Source: Gammaproteobacteria bacterium (GTDB lineage: Bacteria; Pseudomonadota; Gammaproteobacteria; UBA6429; Thiohalophilaceae). Taken from it: 6,945 bases of DNA. Location of the stretch: contig JAOUOK010000089.1 of the NCBI GenBank assembly GCA_029880425.1, positions 1 to 6,945 of the forward strand, given 5' to 3'. Both the position numbers and the translations under genes were made by a program. This document shows, in pieces, positions 1-5,304 of this stretch. How positions within the stretch are numbered: the stretch's first letter is position 1; each line of letters opens with the position of its first letter. The notes under the pieces are model-generated. The model did not search any database. It worked only from the letters and a program-made list of their open reading frames with translations, and was not told the DNA's origin.

Positions 1-1
1 C

Positions 2-166
2 CTGGCCGGTTTTCTCTGGTTACTCGGTGGCGGGCTGTTCTACACATTAGGTATTGTTTTTTATATCTTAGATTTAAAAAAGTACCACTTCCATGGCATA
101 TGGCACCTGTTTGTATTAGCCGGTAGCGCGACACACTACTTCACCATCATGTATTACGTGCTTTAA
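2..166 (+). CDS. Haemolysin III-family membrane protein, C-terminal fragment
   Basis: This is the last 54 codons of a gene that enters from the left edge, in the frame beginning at base 2 and ending with TAA at 164-166. The peptide has two strongly hydrophobic stretches separated by a short polar turn (LDLKKYHFHG). The second stretch begins with HGIWH, the H-x3-H pattern typical of the last transmembrane helix of the haemolysin III/PAQR family, where histidines bind a metal, and another His follows in the SATHYF segment. Family members are seven-helix inner-membrane proteins of roughly 200-220 residues, so about three quarters of the gene lies outside the window. The family includes E. coli YqfA; its cellular role in Gram-negative bacteria is poorly defined, and the haemolysin name should not be taken as proof of toxin activity. 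A strong terminator follows within 5 bp of the stop. Confidence 0.85.
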   Translation: MAGFLWLLGGGLFYTLGIVFYILDLKKYHFHGIWHLFVLAGSATHYFTIMYYVL

Positions 167-170
167 AAAT

Positions 171-202
171 AAAAAAACCCCGCGACATGTCGCAGGGTTT
201 TT
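171..202. terminator. Bidirectional intrinsic terminator between convergent genes
   Basis: A nearly perfect inverted repeat: five A's and CCC (173-180) pair with GGG and five T's (195-202), one C/A mismatch follows (181/194), then GCGA and TCGC close around a 4-nt CATG loop. On the plus strand the stem runs into TTTTT, ending the haemolysin III-family transcript. On the minus strand it runs into seven T's, ending the csp transcript, whose stop codon is 23 bp away. Both readings look like good Rho-independent terminators. Confidence 0.9.
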
Positions 203-225
203 ATAGAGTACAGACTTACTAAAGA

Positions 226-426
226 TTAAACTTTAATATTTGCTGCCTGTGGACCTTTAGGACCACTCTCAGTATCAAACGTTACTTGCTGACCTTCAGC
301 AAGTGAACGAAAACCATCGCTCGCGATAGCTGAAAAGTGTGCAAAAACATCCGCACTACCATCGTCCGGAGTGATAAAACCAAAACCTTTAGCATCGTTA
401 AACCATTTAACAGTTCCTGTTGCCAT
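226..426 (-). CDS. CspA-family cold-shock protein (66 aa)
   Basis: A complete single-domain cold-shock protein, a small five-stranded OB-fold that binds single-stranded RNA/DNA and acts as an RNA chaperone and translation/antitermination helper in the cytoplasm. It opens with the family signature GTVKWFN (residues 4-10). RNP1 is KGFGFI (13-18) and RNP2 is DVFAHF (26-31), which carries Ala where many homologues have Val. The C-terminal [10 protein letters not shown] block is also typical. The length of 66 aa is normal for the family (65-70). The start is supported by GAGG at 438-441 on the minus strand, 11 nt upstream. It is monocistronic: its own promoter and long leader lie upstream, and a strong terminator downstream. 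Which paralogue it is (CspA, CspE, CapB and so on), and whether it is cold-inducible, cannot be decided from the protein alone. The long structured leader is the feature usually seen in cold-regulated members. Confidence 0.96.
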   Translation of the reverse strand: MATGTVKWFNDAKGFGFITPDDGSADVFAHFSAIASDGFRSLAEGQQVTFDTESGPKGPQAANIKV

Positions 427-544
427 AATAATAATTACCTCATTAAAGTATAAAAAATAAATAGTGTGTTACAAATCTTACGGAGATAATTAACAGGAGT
501 AATACAGAATGCTACTGACAAGAACCTAGGATGAAATGTAATGT

Positions 545-581
545 TGTGTAATAGCTGCTGTTATTTCAACAATATTACACA
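545..581 (-). promoter_or_regulatory. Long hairpin at the 5' end of the csp mRNA leader
   Basis: TGTGTAATA (545-553) and TATTACACA (573-581) are perfect 9-bp inverted arms. Read as minus-strand RNA, the interior extends the stem: UUGUUG pairs with CAGCAG by two G·U wobbles and four Watson-Crick pairs, leaving a one-C bulge and an AAUAAA-like 6-nt loop (AAAUAA). That gives about 15 bp. In plus-strand RNA the same positions would be C/A clashes, so the structure favours the csp transcript. It sits within a few nucleotides of the inferred transcription start. No U-run follows, so it is not an intrinsic terminator. A 5' stability or thermosensing role is inference. Confidence 0.6.
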
Positions 582-588
582 TGCCCCT

Positions 589-616
589 AGTATATGGCCG
601 TAAATAAGTATTACAA
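589..616 (-). promoter_or_regulatory. Probable sigma-70 promoter of the csp gene
   Basis: On the minus strand a -35 element TTGTAA (611-616, 4 of 6 consensus matches) is followed by a 16-bp spacer and a -10 element TATACT (589-594, 5 of 6 matches). Transcription would start near base 582, giving an untranslated leader of about 155 nt. This is close to the roughly 159-nt leader known for E. coli cspA, which independently supports the choice. I did not find a clear copy of the E. coli cold-box sequence in the leader. Confidence 0.5.
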
Positions 617-941
617 GCTAAATCGACATTTATTTAGATAAATACTGATAATAATCACTTAATTACGCCTTTTTGACGTATATTGGCCTTGTATTAGAGA
701 ATATAAGCGCAATATGACAACTTAAAACCTGTTACACTGCCTTTAGTTCATAAACACGACTCGCTCTGATCGGTGCCTTTCTTCACAGAACCCTCTCATG
801 GTAAGCCACGAATACCATTTTAAAAGCTCTTACCAGGCCCTCTTCATCTAAACATGAGCAGGCTGCACTAAATGATAAGTACCAGCCGACAATCTATTTA
901 GCCTTGTCTTATCAAAGAAAATACGAGCCGGAGTTAAAACC
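617..941. other. Non-coding upstream region of the methyltransferase operon, with alternative hairpins
   Basis: No convincing gene is present on either strand. The right end carries the ribosome-binding site GGAG (930-933) for the first operon gene. Within 798-835 the segment TGGTAAG (799-805) can pair perfectly with CTTACCA (829-835), 7 bp across a 23-nt loop; the overlapping ATGGTA (798-803) can instead pair with TACCAT (813-818), 6 bp across a 9-nt loop. The two structures exclude each other, but neither is followed by a T-run. No well-spaced sigma-70 promoter for the plus-strand operon could be chosen: TTGACG at 673-678 is a good -35 but lacks a -10 at the right distance. Confidence 0.4.
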
Positions 942-1340
942 ATGCAAGGTATTAGTGATATTAATATAAAAGGTGTCGATGAGACACGCCCACCTGTTAT
1001 TAGAAAAGAACCCTACATTGATATTTTCTTTGAACTGTCACACCAGGCACCATTAGACTGGTGTAAAGATTTAAACAACCTGTTTGCACTAAATCACCCA
1101 ACAAGCAATGCCACAATCAATGAAAAAGAAGGCCTGTTTATTAAAACATGGGTAAGAACACCAGGCGAAATATCAACATTGCTCGAACAACTGAAGGATG
1201 AAATTACGCAATGCACTAATAAGTATATCGAGCGTATTCAACTCAAGTCACAGAATTCTTCCTGTGATACATCTGCAACAAGTGCATCAAGAGAACAGGT
1301 CAATCTTAATAATATTATTGCCTCACTTGTCTTCGATTAA
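942..1340 (+). CDS. Uncharacterised 132-aa protein, first gene of the methyltransferase operon
   Basis: I do not recognise a named domain. The start is well supported by GGAG at 930-933, 8 nt before the ATG. The protein has no signal peptide and no membrane segment, so it should be cytoplasmic. The middle part (residues about 23-105) alternates strand and helix: a hydrophobic strand (YIDIFFEL), an amphipathic helix (PLDWCKDLNNLFA), a second strand (EGLFIKTWVRT) and a long charged helix (residues about 75-103). This pattern would suit a small alpha/beta sandwich. The N-terminal 20 residues and the Ser/Thr/Asn-rich C-terminal 30 look flexible. The stop lies 14 bp before the methyltransferase start, so the genes are almost certainly co-transcribed. 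A role as substrate, partner or regulator of the methyltransferase is possible but is only inferred from position. Confidence 0.75.
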   Translation: MQGISDINIKGVDETRPPVIRKEPYIDIFFELSHQAPLDWCKDLNNLFALNHPTSNATINEKEGLFIKTWVRTPGEISTLLEQLKDEITQCTNKYIERIQLKSQNSSCDTSATSASREQVNLNNIIASLVFD

Positions 1341-1354
1341 CTGAAGATTATTTT

Positions 1355-2017
1355 ATGAAACCGCTTCGCTACCGCTACCGCACTATTGAGTTTGGTAACT
1401 CTGATGTCCACATATGTACCTTACGTGATAGACAACAATTTTCTGATGAAAATGACGTCGCCGCAAACCTCGGAATTTCTTCTGCTAACTGGCCTTTGTT
1501 TGGTGTTATCTGGGATTCCAGTAAAGTGCTCGCAAACTTTATGTTTGAATATGAAATTAATGACAAACGTATCCTGGAAGTAGGCTGTGGAATGGCTTTA
1601 ACAAGCCTGATGCTTAATCAACGAAATGCAGACATTACGACAACAGATTATCACCCGGAAGTTGAACGTTTTTTATTAGACAACGTCATGCTAAACAAGG
1701 GCAGAAAAATTCCTTTTGTTCGCACCGGGTGGGGAGATGCCGACAGTGGCCTGGGTGAATTTGATGTCATAATCGGCAGCGACCTTTTATATGAAAGTGA
1801 GCATGTCGAGTTACTCTCAGAATTTATCCATCAACACGCAAAATCAACCTGCGACATTATTATTGTGGATCCTGGACGCGGTAATCACGCGCGTTTCAGT
1901 AAAAAAATGGTAAAACTAGGTTATGCGCATAGCCAGGGTGAACCTGAAAATGTAAGTTACTTAACGAAACCTTTTAAAGGCCAGATACTGCGCTATCAAC
2001 GAAATATGAGAAACTAA
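1355..2017 (+). CDS. Class I SAM-dependent methyltransferase, Methyltransf_16/METTL21-like (probable protein lysine methyltransferase)
   Basis: A 220-aa seven-beta-strand methyltransferase. Visible signatures, in order: an entry segment LFGVIWDSSKVLANF (48-62), matching the W-x-S/A-x-x-L helix ahead of the SAM fold in the Methyltransf_16 group; SAM-binding motif I, LEVGCGMALTSL (74-85); an acidic post-I strand end TTDYHPEV (96-103) for the ribose hydroxyls; motif IV, DVIIGSDLLYES (137-148), of the D-x-x-Y type seen in METTL20/METTL21-like lysine methyltransferases; and a late DPGRG (172-176), reminiscent of the DPGR motif in bacterial ETF-beta lysine methyltransferases. Most characterised relatives methylate lysines of proteins such as chaperones, elongation factors or ETF-beta. 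The substrate here is unknown, and no etfB or chaperone gene is nearby. The start has a modest GAAG (1343-1346), 8 nt upstream. The next gene begins 3 nt after the stop, suggesting translational coupling. A small-molecule substrate cannot be excluded. Confidence 0.88.
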   Translation: MKPLRYRYRTIEFGNSDVHICTLRDRQQFSDENDVAANLGISSANWPLFGVIWDSSKVLANFMFEYEINDKRILEVGCGMALTSLMLNQRNADITTTDYHPEVERFLLDNVMLNKGRKIPFVRTGWGDADSGLGEFDVIIGSDLLYESEHVELLSEFIHQHAKSTCDIIIVDPGRGNHARFSKKMVKLGYAHSQGEPENVSYLTKPFKGQILRYQRNMRN

Positions 2018-2020
2018 ACT

Positions 2021-2308
2021 ATGCCAGAAAATGAAACAATTATTGTTAAATACCAGGTGCTCAGCATTGACAAAATTGATACGCCCGAAGGTTTGCCAGA
2101 GGATGACTGGTACTGCTACATAATTGGCTATGGGAAATCAAAAGTAGAAGGCAAGAAACCGGGTACCCTTAATGATGTAACCCGGCATGCAGAAACGGTT
2201 GCCAAAGATCTTAATGAACGTTCGCAAAGTAAAAAATCAGTCTACGCACCGAGGCAAAATCAAAATAAAAACAACAAAGTAGTCCCAGAGAATACGGCTT
2301 TAAAATAA
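2021..2308 (+). CDS. Uncharacterised 95-aa basic protein, last gene of the methyltransferase operon
   Basis: No domain recognised with certainty. Starting 3 nt after the methyltransferase stop, with only a weak TGAGAAA (2007-2013) as ribosome-binding site, it is probably translated by coupling. An N-terminal strand (IIVKYQVLSI) leads to DDWYCYIIGYGKSKVEGKKPG (27-47), which looks like a beta hairpin, then a helix (TLNDVTRHAETVAKDLNERS, 48-67). The W-Y-x-Y-x-I-x-G / G-K-K-P-G / LNER spacing looks like a conserved small gammaproteobacterial family, but this is an impression from memory. The last 25 residues are rich in Asn, Gln and Lys and probably disordered. The protein is lysine-rich and its C-terminus basic; as a neighbour of a likely lysine methyltransferase it is a candidate substrate or nucleic-acid-binding partner (inference only). 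It ends 24 bp from the convergent asparaginase gene, with no terminator visible between them. Confidence 0.75.
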   Translation: MPENETIIVKYQVLSIDKIDTPEGLPEDDWYCYIIGYGKSKVEGKKPGTLNDVTRHAETVAKDLNERSQSKKSVYAPRQNQNKNNKVVPENTALK

Positions 2309-2332
2309 AATTGTAGCCTGCCCTTATAAGCC

Positions 2333-3340
2333 TTAAGACAACCAGGAAGTAGCCGGGCGAATTTTTCCCACGGTAAGGCCCCTGGAGTTTACTATCGTTG
2401 GAGCAATATGAGACGCAAGCTTTTGTTTTTCTTCATCAGATAAAATACCTAGATGATCAAGAATCGCCAATAAGGCAACGGAACGTGCGCGAGTACTACC
2501 ATCGGCTATCTTCAATGCAATACCTAAACCTCGTCCCGGTAAAGCCGCGGTAACAATACCCTCAGCCCCGGTTTTTGCAAGAACTGCACCTTTAGTAACG
2601 TCATTCAACTCAGTCACCACCATTCCATGCCCGGCAATATAAAGCGGCTCATTTGTGATGGCTTCATGTAGTCGATAAATGGCTTGTTGACGCGTAACAG
2701 ATAAATCCACAGGTTTAGCAAAGCGCGCCATGGCGCGCCCAAGTTGAATGAGCGGCATCGTCGGCGCAGGTAAGCCACAGCCATCAATTCCAATTGGATA
2801 CTGCTTAAGATCAACATCCGCCAGGTCTGAAAGTATATCTAATGAGAGTTGCTGCAAGGGATGAGTGAGTAAATGGTAATCGTCCAGAGACAAATTCAAA
2901 TGCAGTGCTGTGGTTAAAAAGCCAGTATGTTTACCTGAGCAGTTATGATGAATTCGACAACCCTGTTGCCCCGAAGCCAACAGCTCGTGCGCACTCTCTG
3001 TATCTTCAGGCAGCACCGGGCCGCAGGCTAAATGTTCCTCAGTTAAACCAAGTCGGCTTAACCATGATTCCACCAGGTTTTGATGGATGAGTTCTCCCTG
3101 GTGTGACGAACAGGCTAACGATAATTCCTCATCACTTAGAGAATAATGTTCACTGGCGCCACTCTCAATTAAGTGGATCGCTAACATGGGCTTTAATGCA
3201 GAGCGAGGAAAGATCAGTCTTTCAATATTCCCCCAGCTTTTAATAACATTGCCTTTATAGTCACAGACAACAGCAGCACCAAAGTGCCGGCTTTCGACAG
3301 TATCATCACGTAAAACCTCAACTAAAAGCTCATCAGACAT
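2333..3340 (-). CDS. L-asparaginase, zinc-dependent Rhizobium etli AnsA type (Asparaginase_II family)
   Basis: A complete 335-aa enzyme expected to hydrolyse L-asparagine to aspartate and ammonia in the cytoplasm; there is no signal peptide. It belongs to the beta-lactamase-like class 3 asparaginases, not to the E. coli AnsA/AnsB fold. The catalytic Ser-Lys tandem is RSALKP (S47, K50), and the second serine is in SSHQGE (S79). The metal ligands known from the R. etli enzyme are all present: C134 and K137 in HNCSGKHTGF, and C188 in GIDGCGLPAP. Each lies exactly one residue earlier than my recollection of the R. etli numbering (48, 51, 80, 135, 138, 189). K256 in AKTGAEG is the likely further catalytic lysine. 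Length is normal. AGGGA (3351-3355) lies 10 nt before the ATG. It sits 28 bp downstream of the ATP-grasp gene, probably in one operon. Activity on another amide or a ligase product is possible. Confidence 0.93.
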   Translation of the reverse strand: MSDELLVEVLRDDTVESRHFGAAVVCDYKGNVIKSWGNIERLIFPRSALKPMLAIHLIESGASEHYSLSDEELSLACSSHQGELIHQNLVESWLSRLGLTEEHLACGPVLPEDTESAHELLASGQQGCRIHHNCSGKHTGFLTTALHLNLSLDDYHLLTHPLQQLSLDILSDLADVDLKQYPIGIDGCGLPAPTMPLIQLGRAMARFAKPVDLSVTRQQAIYRLHEAITNEPLYIAGHGMVVTELNDVTKGAVLAKTGAEGIVTAALPGRGLGIALKIADGSTRARSVALLAILDHLGILSDEEKQKLASHIAPTIVNSRGLTVGKIRPATSWLS

Positions 3341-3368
3341 TCAACAAAGATCCCTAAATAATTTATAT

Positions 3369-4385
3369 TTACAGCGCAACAATAGTATCGTCTGAATCAG
3401 GATGCAAATTTGGTGGCATAGTTGAGGATGCGCGAGCCATACCGCAGGCTAATAATAATTCAACCACTTTATCGTAATCAAAACCGTTTGCGATTTTACA
3501 CGCCTGCGGGAAATAACTGGAACCATGGGTCATGCCGGGTACAAGGTTTGCTTCCATAAAAAAGCATTCACCACTTTTATTCGTTTTAATATCAATACGC
3601 CCAAAATCCCGCACCCCTAAACTGTTAAAAGCAGCCGCAGCCAGTGTCGTTACCCTGTTTTTTATTTCGTGGTCATTAATCGTCACCATCGTTTCAGAAT
3701 CATCTTTTTTTGCCTGGGCCCCTAAAATCTTAAGCCCGTTCGTTGACGTTGGAGGAATTATTTCAACCGCAGACAAAATTAATTCATTGTTGTTCTTTTT
3801 GATAACGGCAACAGTAAACTCACGACCATCTAAATATTCTTCTACCAAAACAGGTTGATTAAATGATTCATATAATGATGTGACTTTACTTTCAAAATTC
3901 TCAAAGCGTGTCACGTAAGATAAATCATCAATACCATTTCCATTGGCAGCATCTAATGGCTTTAAAAAAAGTGGAAAAGTAAACGGTAATTCTCTTTCTT
4001 TATTATACTGGCCCGGTGTTGCAATGAAGTACCTGGCCGTTTTAATGCCTTTGTTGCTCAAATGAATTTTTGCTTTAACCTTATTGGAATCAAATTTAAG
4101 TACTTCCCTCGATGAACCGGTGAAATTCACCTTATGTTGGGATAAATAATCTGACAACCAGATATCATCTTCATTTTCAAGCGCGATATACTTAACCGCT
4201 AAAATAACCAGCTCAGGTTTTCGTTTAACAACCTCATCTAAACACGCCCTGTTTTCACAAACATTAAGTTTGACATCGTGCCCCAACCTTTGAATGGCAT
4301 GCAAAACACTGTTACACGCCTTAAGCGATCCAAATCCGCTCTCTTTTAACGCCTCGTTTGGCGTAGTAATTATTTCTATATGCAT
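3369..4385 (-). CDS. D-Ala-D-Ala ligase-like ATP-grasp protein (338 aa)
   Basis: An ATP-grasp carboxylate-amine ligase related to Ddl, expected to form an amide or peptide bond through an acyl-phosphate. Domain order: N-terminal Rossmann-like domain (1-95), the ATP-grasp lobe with FLKPLDAANGNG (140-151; K142 nucleotide-binding) and VLVEEYLDGREFTV (179-192), then GRID (D265) and MEANLVPGMTHGSS (277-290). Metal ligands D265, E278 and N280 keep the 13- and 2-residue spacing of E. coli DdlB D257/E270/N272. The N-terminal domain (FGSLKACNSVL, LAVKYI) does not read like standard Ddl, and no murein genes are nearby, so another acceptor is likely. I chose the ATG at 4385: homologous sequence begins there (MHIEIITTPN) and GGAA lies 6 nt upstream. 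The frame stays open to an ATG at 4490, which would add 35 hydrophobic residues but has no spaced ribosome-binding site. The asparaginase follows 28 bp downstream. Confidence 0.87.
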   Translation of the reverse strand: MHIEIITTPNEALKESGFGSLKACNSVLHAIQRLGHDVKLNVCENRACLDEVVKRKPELVILAVKYIALENEDDIWLSDYLSQHKVNFTGSSREVLKFDSNKVKAKIHLSNKGIKTARYFIATPGQYNKERELPFTFPLFLKPLDAANGNGIDDLSYVTRFENFESKVTSLYESFNQPVLVEEYLDGREFTVAVIKKNNNELILSAVEIIPPTSTNGLKILGAQAKKDDSETMVTINDHEIKNRVTTLAAAAFNSLGVRDFGRIDIKTNKSGECFFMEANLVPGMTHGSSYFPQACKIANGFDYDKVVELLLACGMARASSTMPPNLHPDSDDTIVAL

Positions 4386-4508
4386 TTTGTTTTCCGAAAC
4401 AAATAATAAAATTAATTGAAAAGCAAACGCCTGGTAAATAGAAACCAGTAACGATTTACTAAACAACGTTATGCGAAGAGAAAAATCCATCTTCTAAGCA
4501 CGAGATAA

Positions 4509-4545
4509 AAAAATGTGGAGATGTAAAAATGTGGAGATGTAAAAA
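4509..4545. repeat. Perfect 16-bp tandem repeat with internal 8-bp periodicity
   Basis: AAAAATGTGGAGATGT occurs twice without a mismatch (4509-4524 and 4525-4540), followed by five bases of a third copy (4541-4545). Within each unit ATGT recurs every 8 bp, so four ATGT boxes start at 4513, 4521, 4529 and 4537, alternating GGAG and AAAA as spacers. The array is 124-160 bp upstream of the chosen ligase start, a position compatible with an operator or activator site. It could equally be a replication-slippage duplication. Confidence 0.85.
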
Positions 4546-4597
4546 ATTATTCAGCGTGACGGCAGAAAAAACCAGGAAAGACACATAAAATAAGCGA

Positions 4598-4615
4598 CTG
4601 CCCTACCCTGGGCAG
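4598..4615 (-). terminator. GC-rich hairpin, possible weak terminator of the YdjM-like operon
   Basis: CTGCCC (4598-4603) and GGGCAG (4610-4615) form a perfect 6-bp stem with a 6-nt loop. On the minus strand it is followed by TCGCTTATTTTAT, a poor and late T-run, and it lies about 140 bp past the stop of the YdjM-like gene. It could terminate that transcript before the ligase gene, or simply be a leader hairpin. On the plus strand no T-run follows. Confidence 0.3.
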
Positions 4616-4755
4616 GGATATTAACACAAATCAATGAAAAATGATGCCAGTATTATCGAGCCTAAATTGAGGCCAGGCCTTACTGAACTGTATTAAGCTA
4701 AATTAAATTAACTAAAATTTAACTTAAGATTACCTTGTTTAGATACCATTTTTAT

Positions 4756-5286
4756 TTATTTGTTTCTTTTCTTCCATAACAGGCCCGAGACAAAAATTAT
4801 AAGCAAAGGTAACCATATCCATATCAACTCGGTAACCATTACCATGTAACCTTTATTATATAGAAAACGTTCGATGCTTAAGGTTGAAACATCAATTGGT
4901 GTAGCAGGAAAGAAAAATCGTTGGTTTGAAAAGGGGGAGAAAAAAGCGATACCGTATCCCCCGTTAGTCAGTGCATCGAGTATCCCATGTGATACTGCCG
5001 ATAAAAATAAGTAAATCCATACAGGTAAAAAATTAATCCCCGTATTTTTAACAATAAACCAGGTTGTGGAAAAGCTTATCACTAGCGCGAAAAATATAGA
5101 GTGAGTAAAGCCCCGGTGACCAAACAAGTGTAAATACGGAATCCCCAGGCGAAAACCAATCACATCGATATCCGGCAAAATAGTCAGGATTACAGCGATT
5201 AAAATAATCTGTTTTCTTTTTTCAGCAAGATCCAGGTAAGGTGACAATCCAATTGCAATAACTGGATGAGTAAATATCGTTGCCAT
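4756..5286 (-). CDS. YdjM-family membrane-bound predicted metal-dependent hydrolase
   Basis: A 176-aa inner-membrane protein of the YdjM/DUF457 type. It carries the family's polar residues next to or inside hydrophobic segments: THP (6-8), LPDID (37-41), GHRGFTHS (56-63), SHGILDALTNGG (99-110) and FFSPFSNQRFFFP (115-127). The histidines and aspartates are thought to form a metal site, which is why the family is described as a predicted hydrolase; to my knowledge the substrate is not established, though lipid-related roles have been proposed for relatives. Hydrophobic segments lie around 27-37, 64-79, 87-103 and 148-171, with a basic WKKRNK tail. AAGGAA (5293-5298) supports the start. It lies 18 bp after the DUF4132 gene, so the two form an operon. 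E. coli ydjM is LexA-regulated, but I saw no LexA box here. Length is close to the family norm. Confidence 0.85.
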   Translation of the reverse strand: MATIFTHPVIAIGLSPYLDLAEKRKQIILIAVILTILPDIDVIGFRLGIPYLHLFGHRGFTHSIFFALVISFSTTWFIVKNTGINFLPVWIYLFLSAVSHGILDALTNGGYGIAFFSPFSNQRFFFPATPIDVSTLSIERFLYNKGYMVMVTELIWIWLPLLIIFVSGLLWKKRNK

Positions 5287-5304
5287 TAATAATTCCTTTT
5301 ATCT

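Larger units (their letters stand above)
4386..4755. other. 370-bp AT-rich intergenic region upstream of the ligase gene
   Basis: No convincing gene on either strand. On the minus strand this is both the 3' flank of the YdjM-like gene and the 5' flank of the ATP-grasp gene. It holds the 16-bp tandem repeat (4509-4545), a CTGCCC/GGGCAG hairpin (4598-4615) and the 11-bp palindrome AGGCCAGGCCT (4670-4680). The part at 4681-4755 is very AT-rich. I could not identify a minus-strand promoter with acceptable -35, spacer and -10 together, although the ligase operon probably starts here. Confidence 0.6.

Noticed and set aside
673..706. Plus-strand promoter using TTGACG (673-678) for the methyltransferase operon.
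   Set aside because: The candidate -10 boxes lie 12 or 20-22 bp away, outside the usual 16-18 bp spacing.
1375..1583. Short open frames on both strands inside the methyltransferase gene (63 aa minus, 65 aa plus).
   Set aside because: They overlap a well-supported gene in other frames, have no family resemblance and no good ribosome-binding site.
2614..3090. A 67-aa minus frame and a 61-aa plus frame within the asparaginase gene.
   Set aside because: They are shadows of the asparaginase coding sequence, whose catalytic and metal residues are intact across this stretch.
3532..3858. A 108-aa plus-strand frame, with a hydrophobic part, antisense to the ligase gene.
   Set aside because: It lies opposite the most conserved ATP-grasp motifs, so its openness follows from the ligase codons. 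No plausible start signal.
4513..4542. Nine-codon open frame (ATG to TAA) on the plus strand within the tandem repeat.
   Set aside because: It is too short, has no ribosome-binding site outside the repeat itself, and is explained by the repeated ATGT boxes.
4670..4680. AGGCCAGGCCT palindrome as an operator or attachment core.
   Set aside because: It is an isolated 11-bp palindrome with no second copy, no integrase nearby and no T-run; chance occurrence is plausible.
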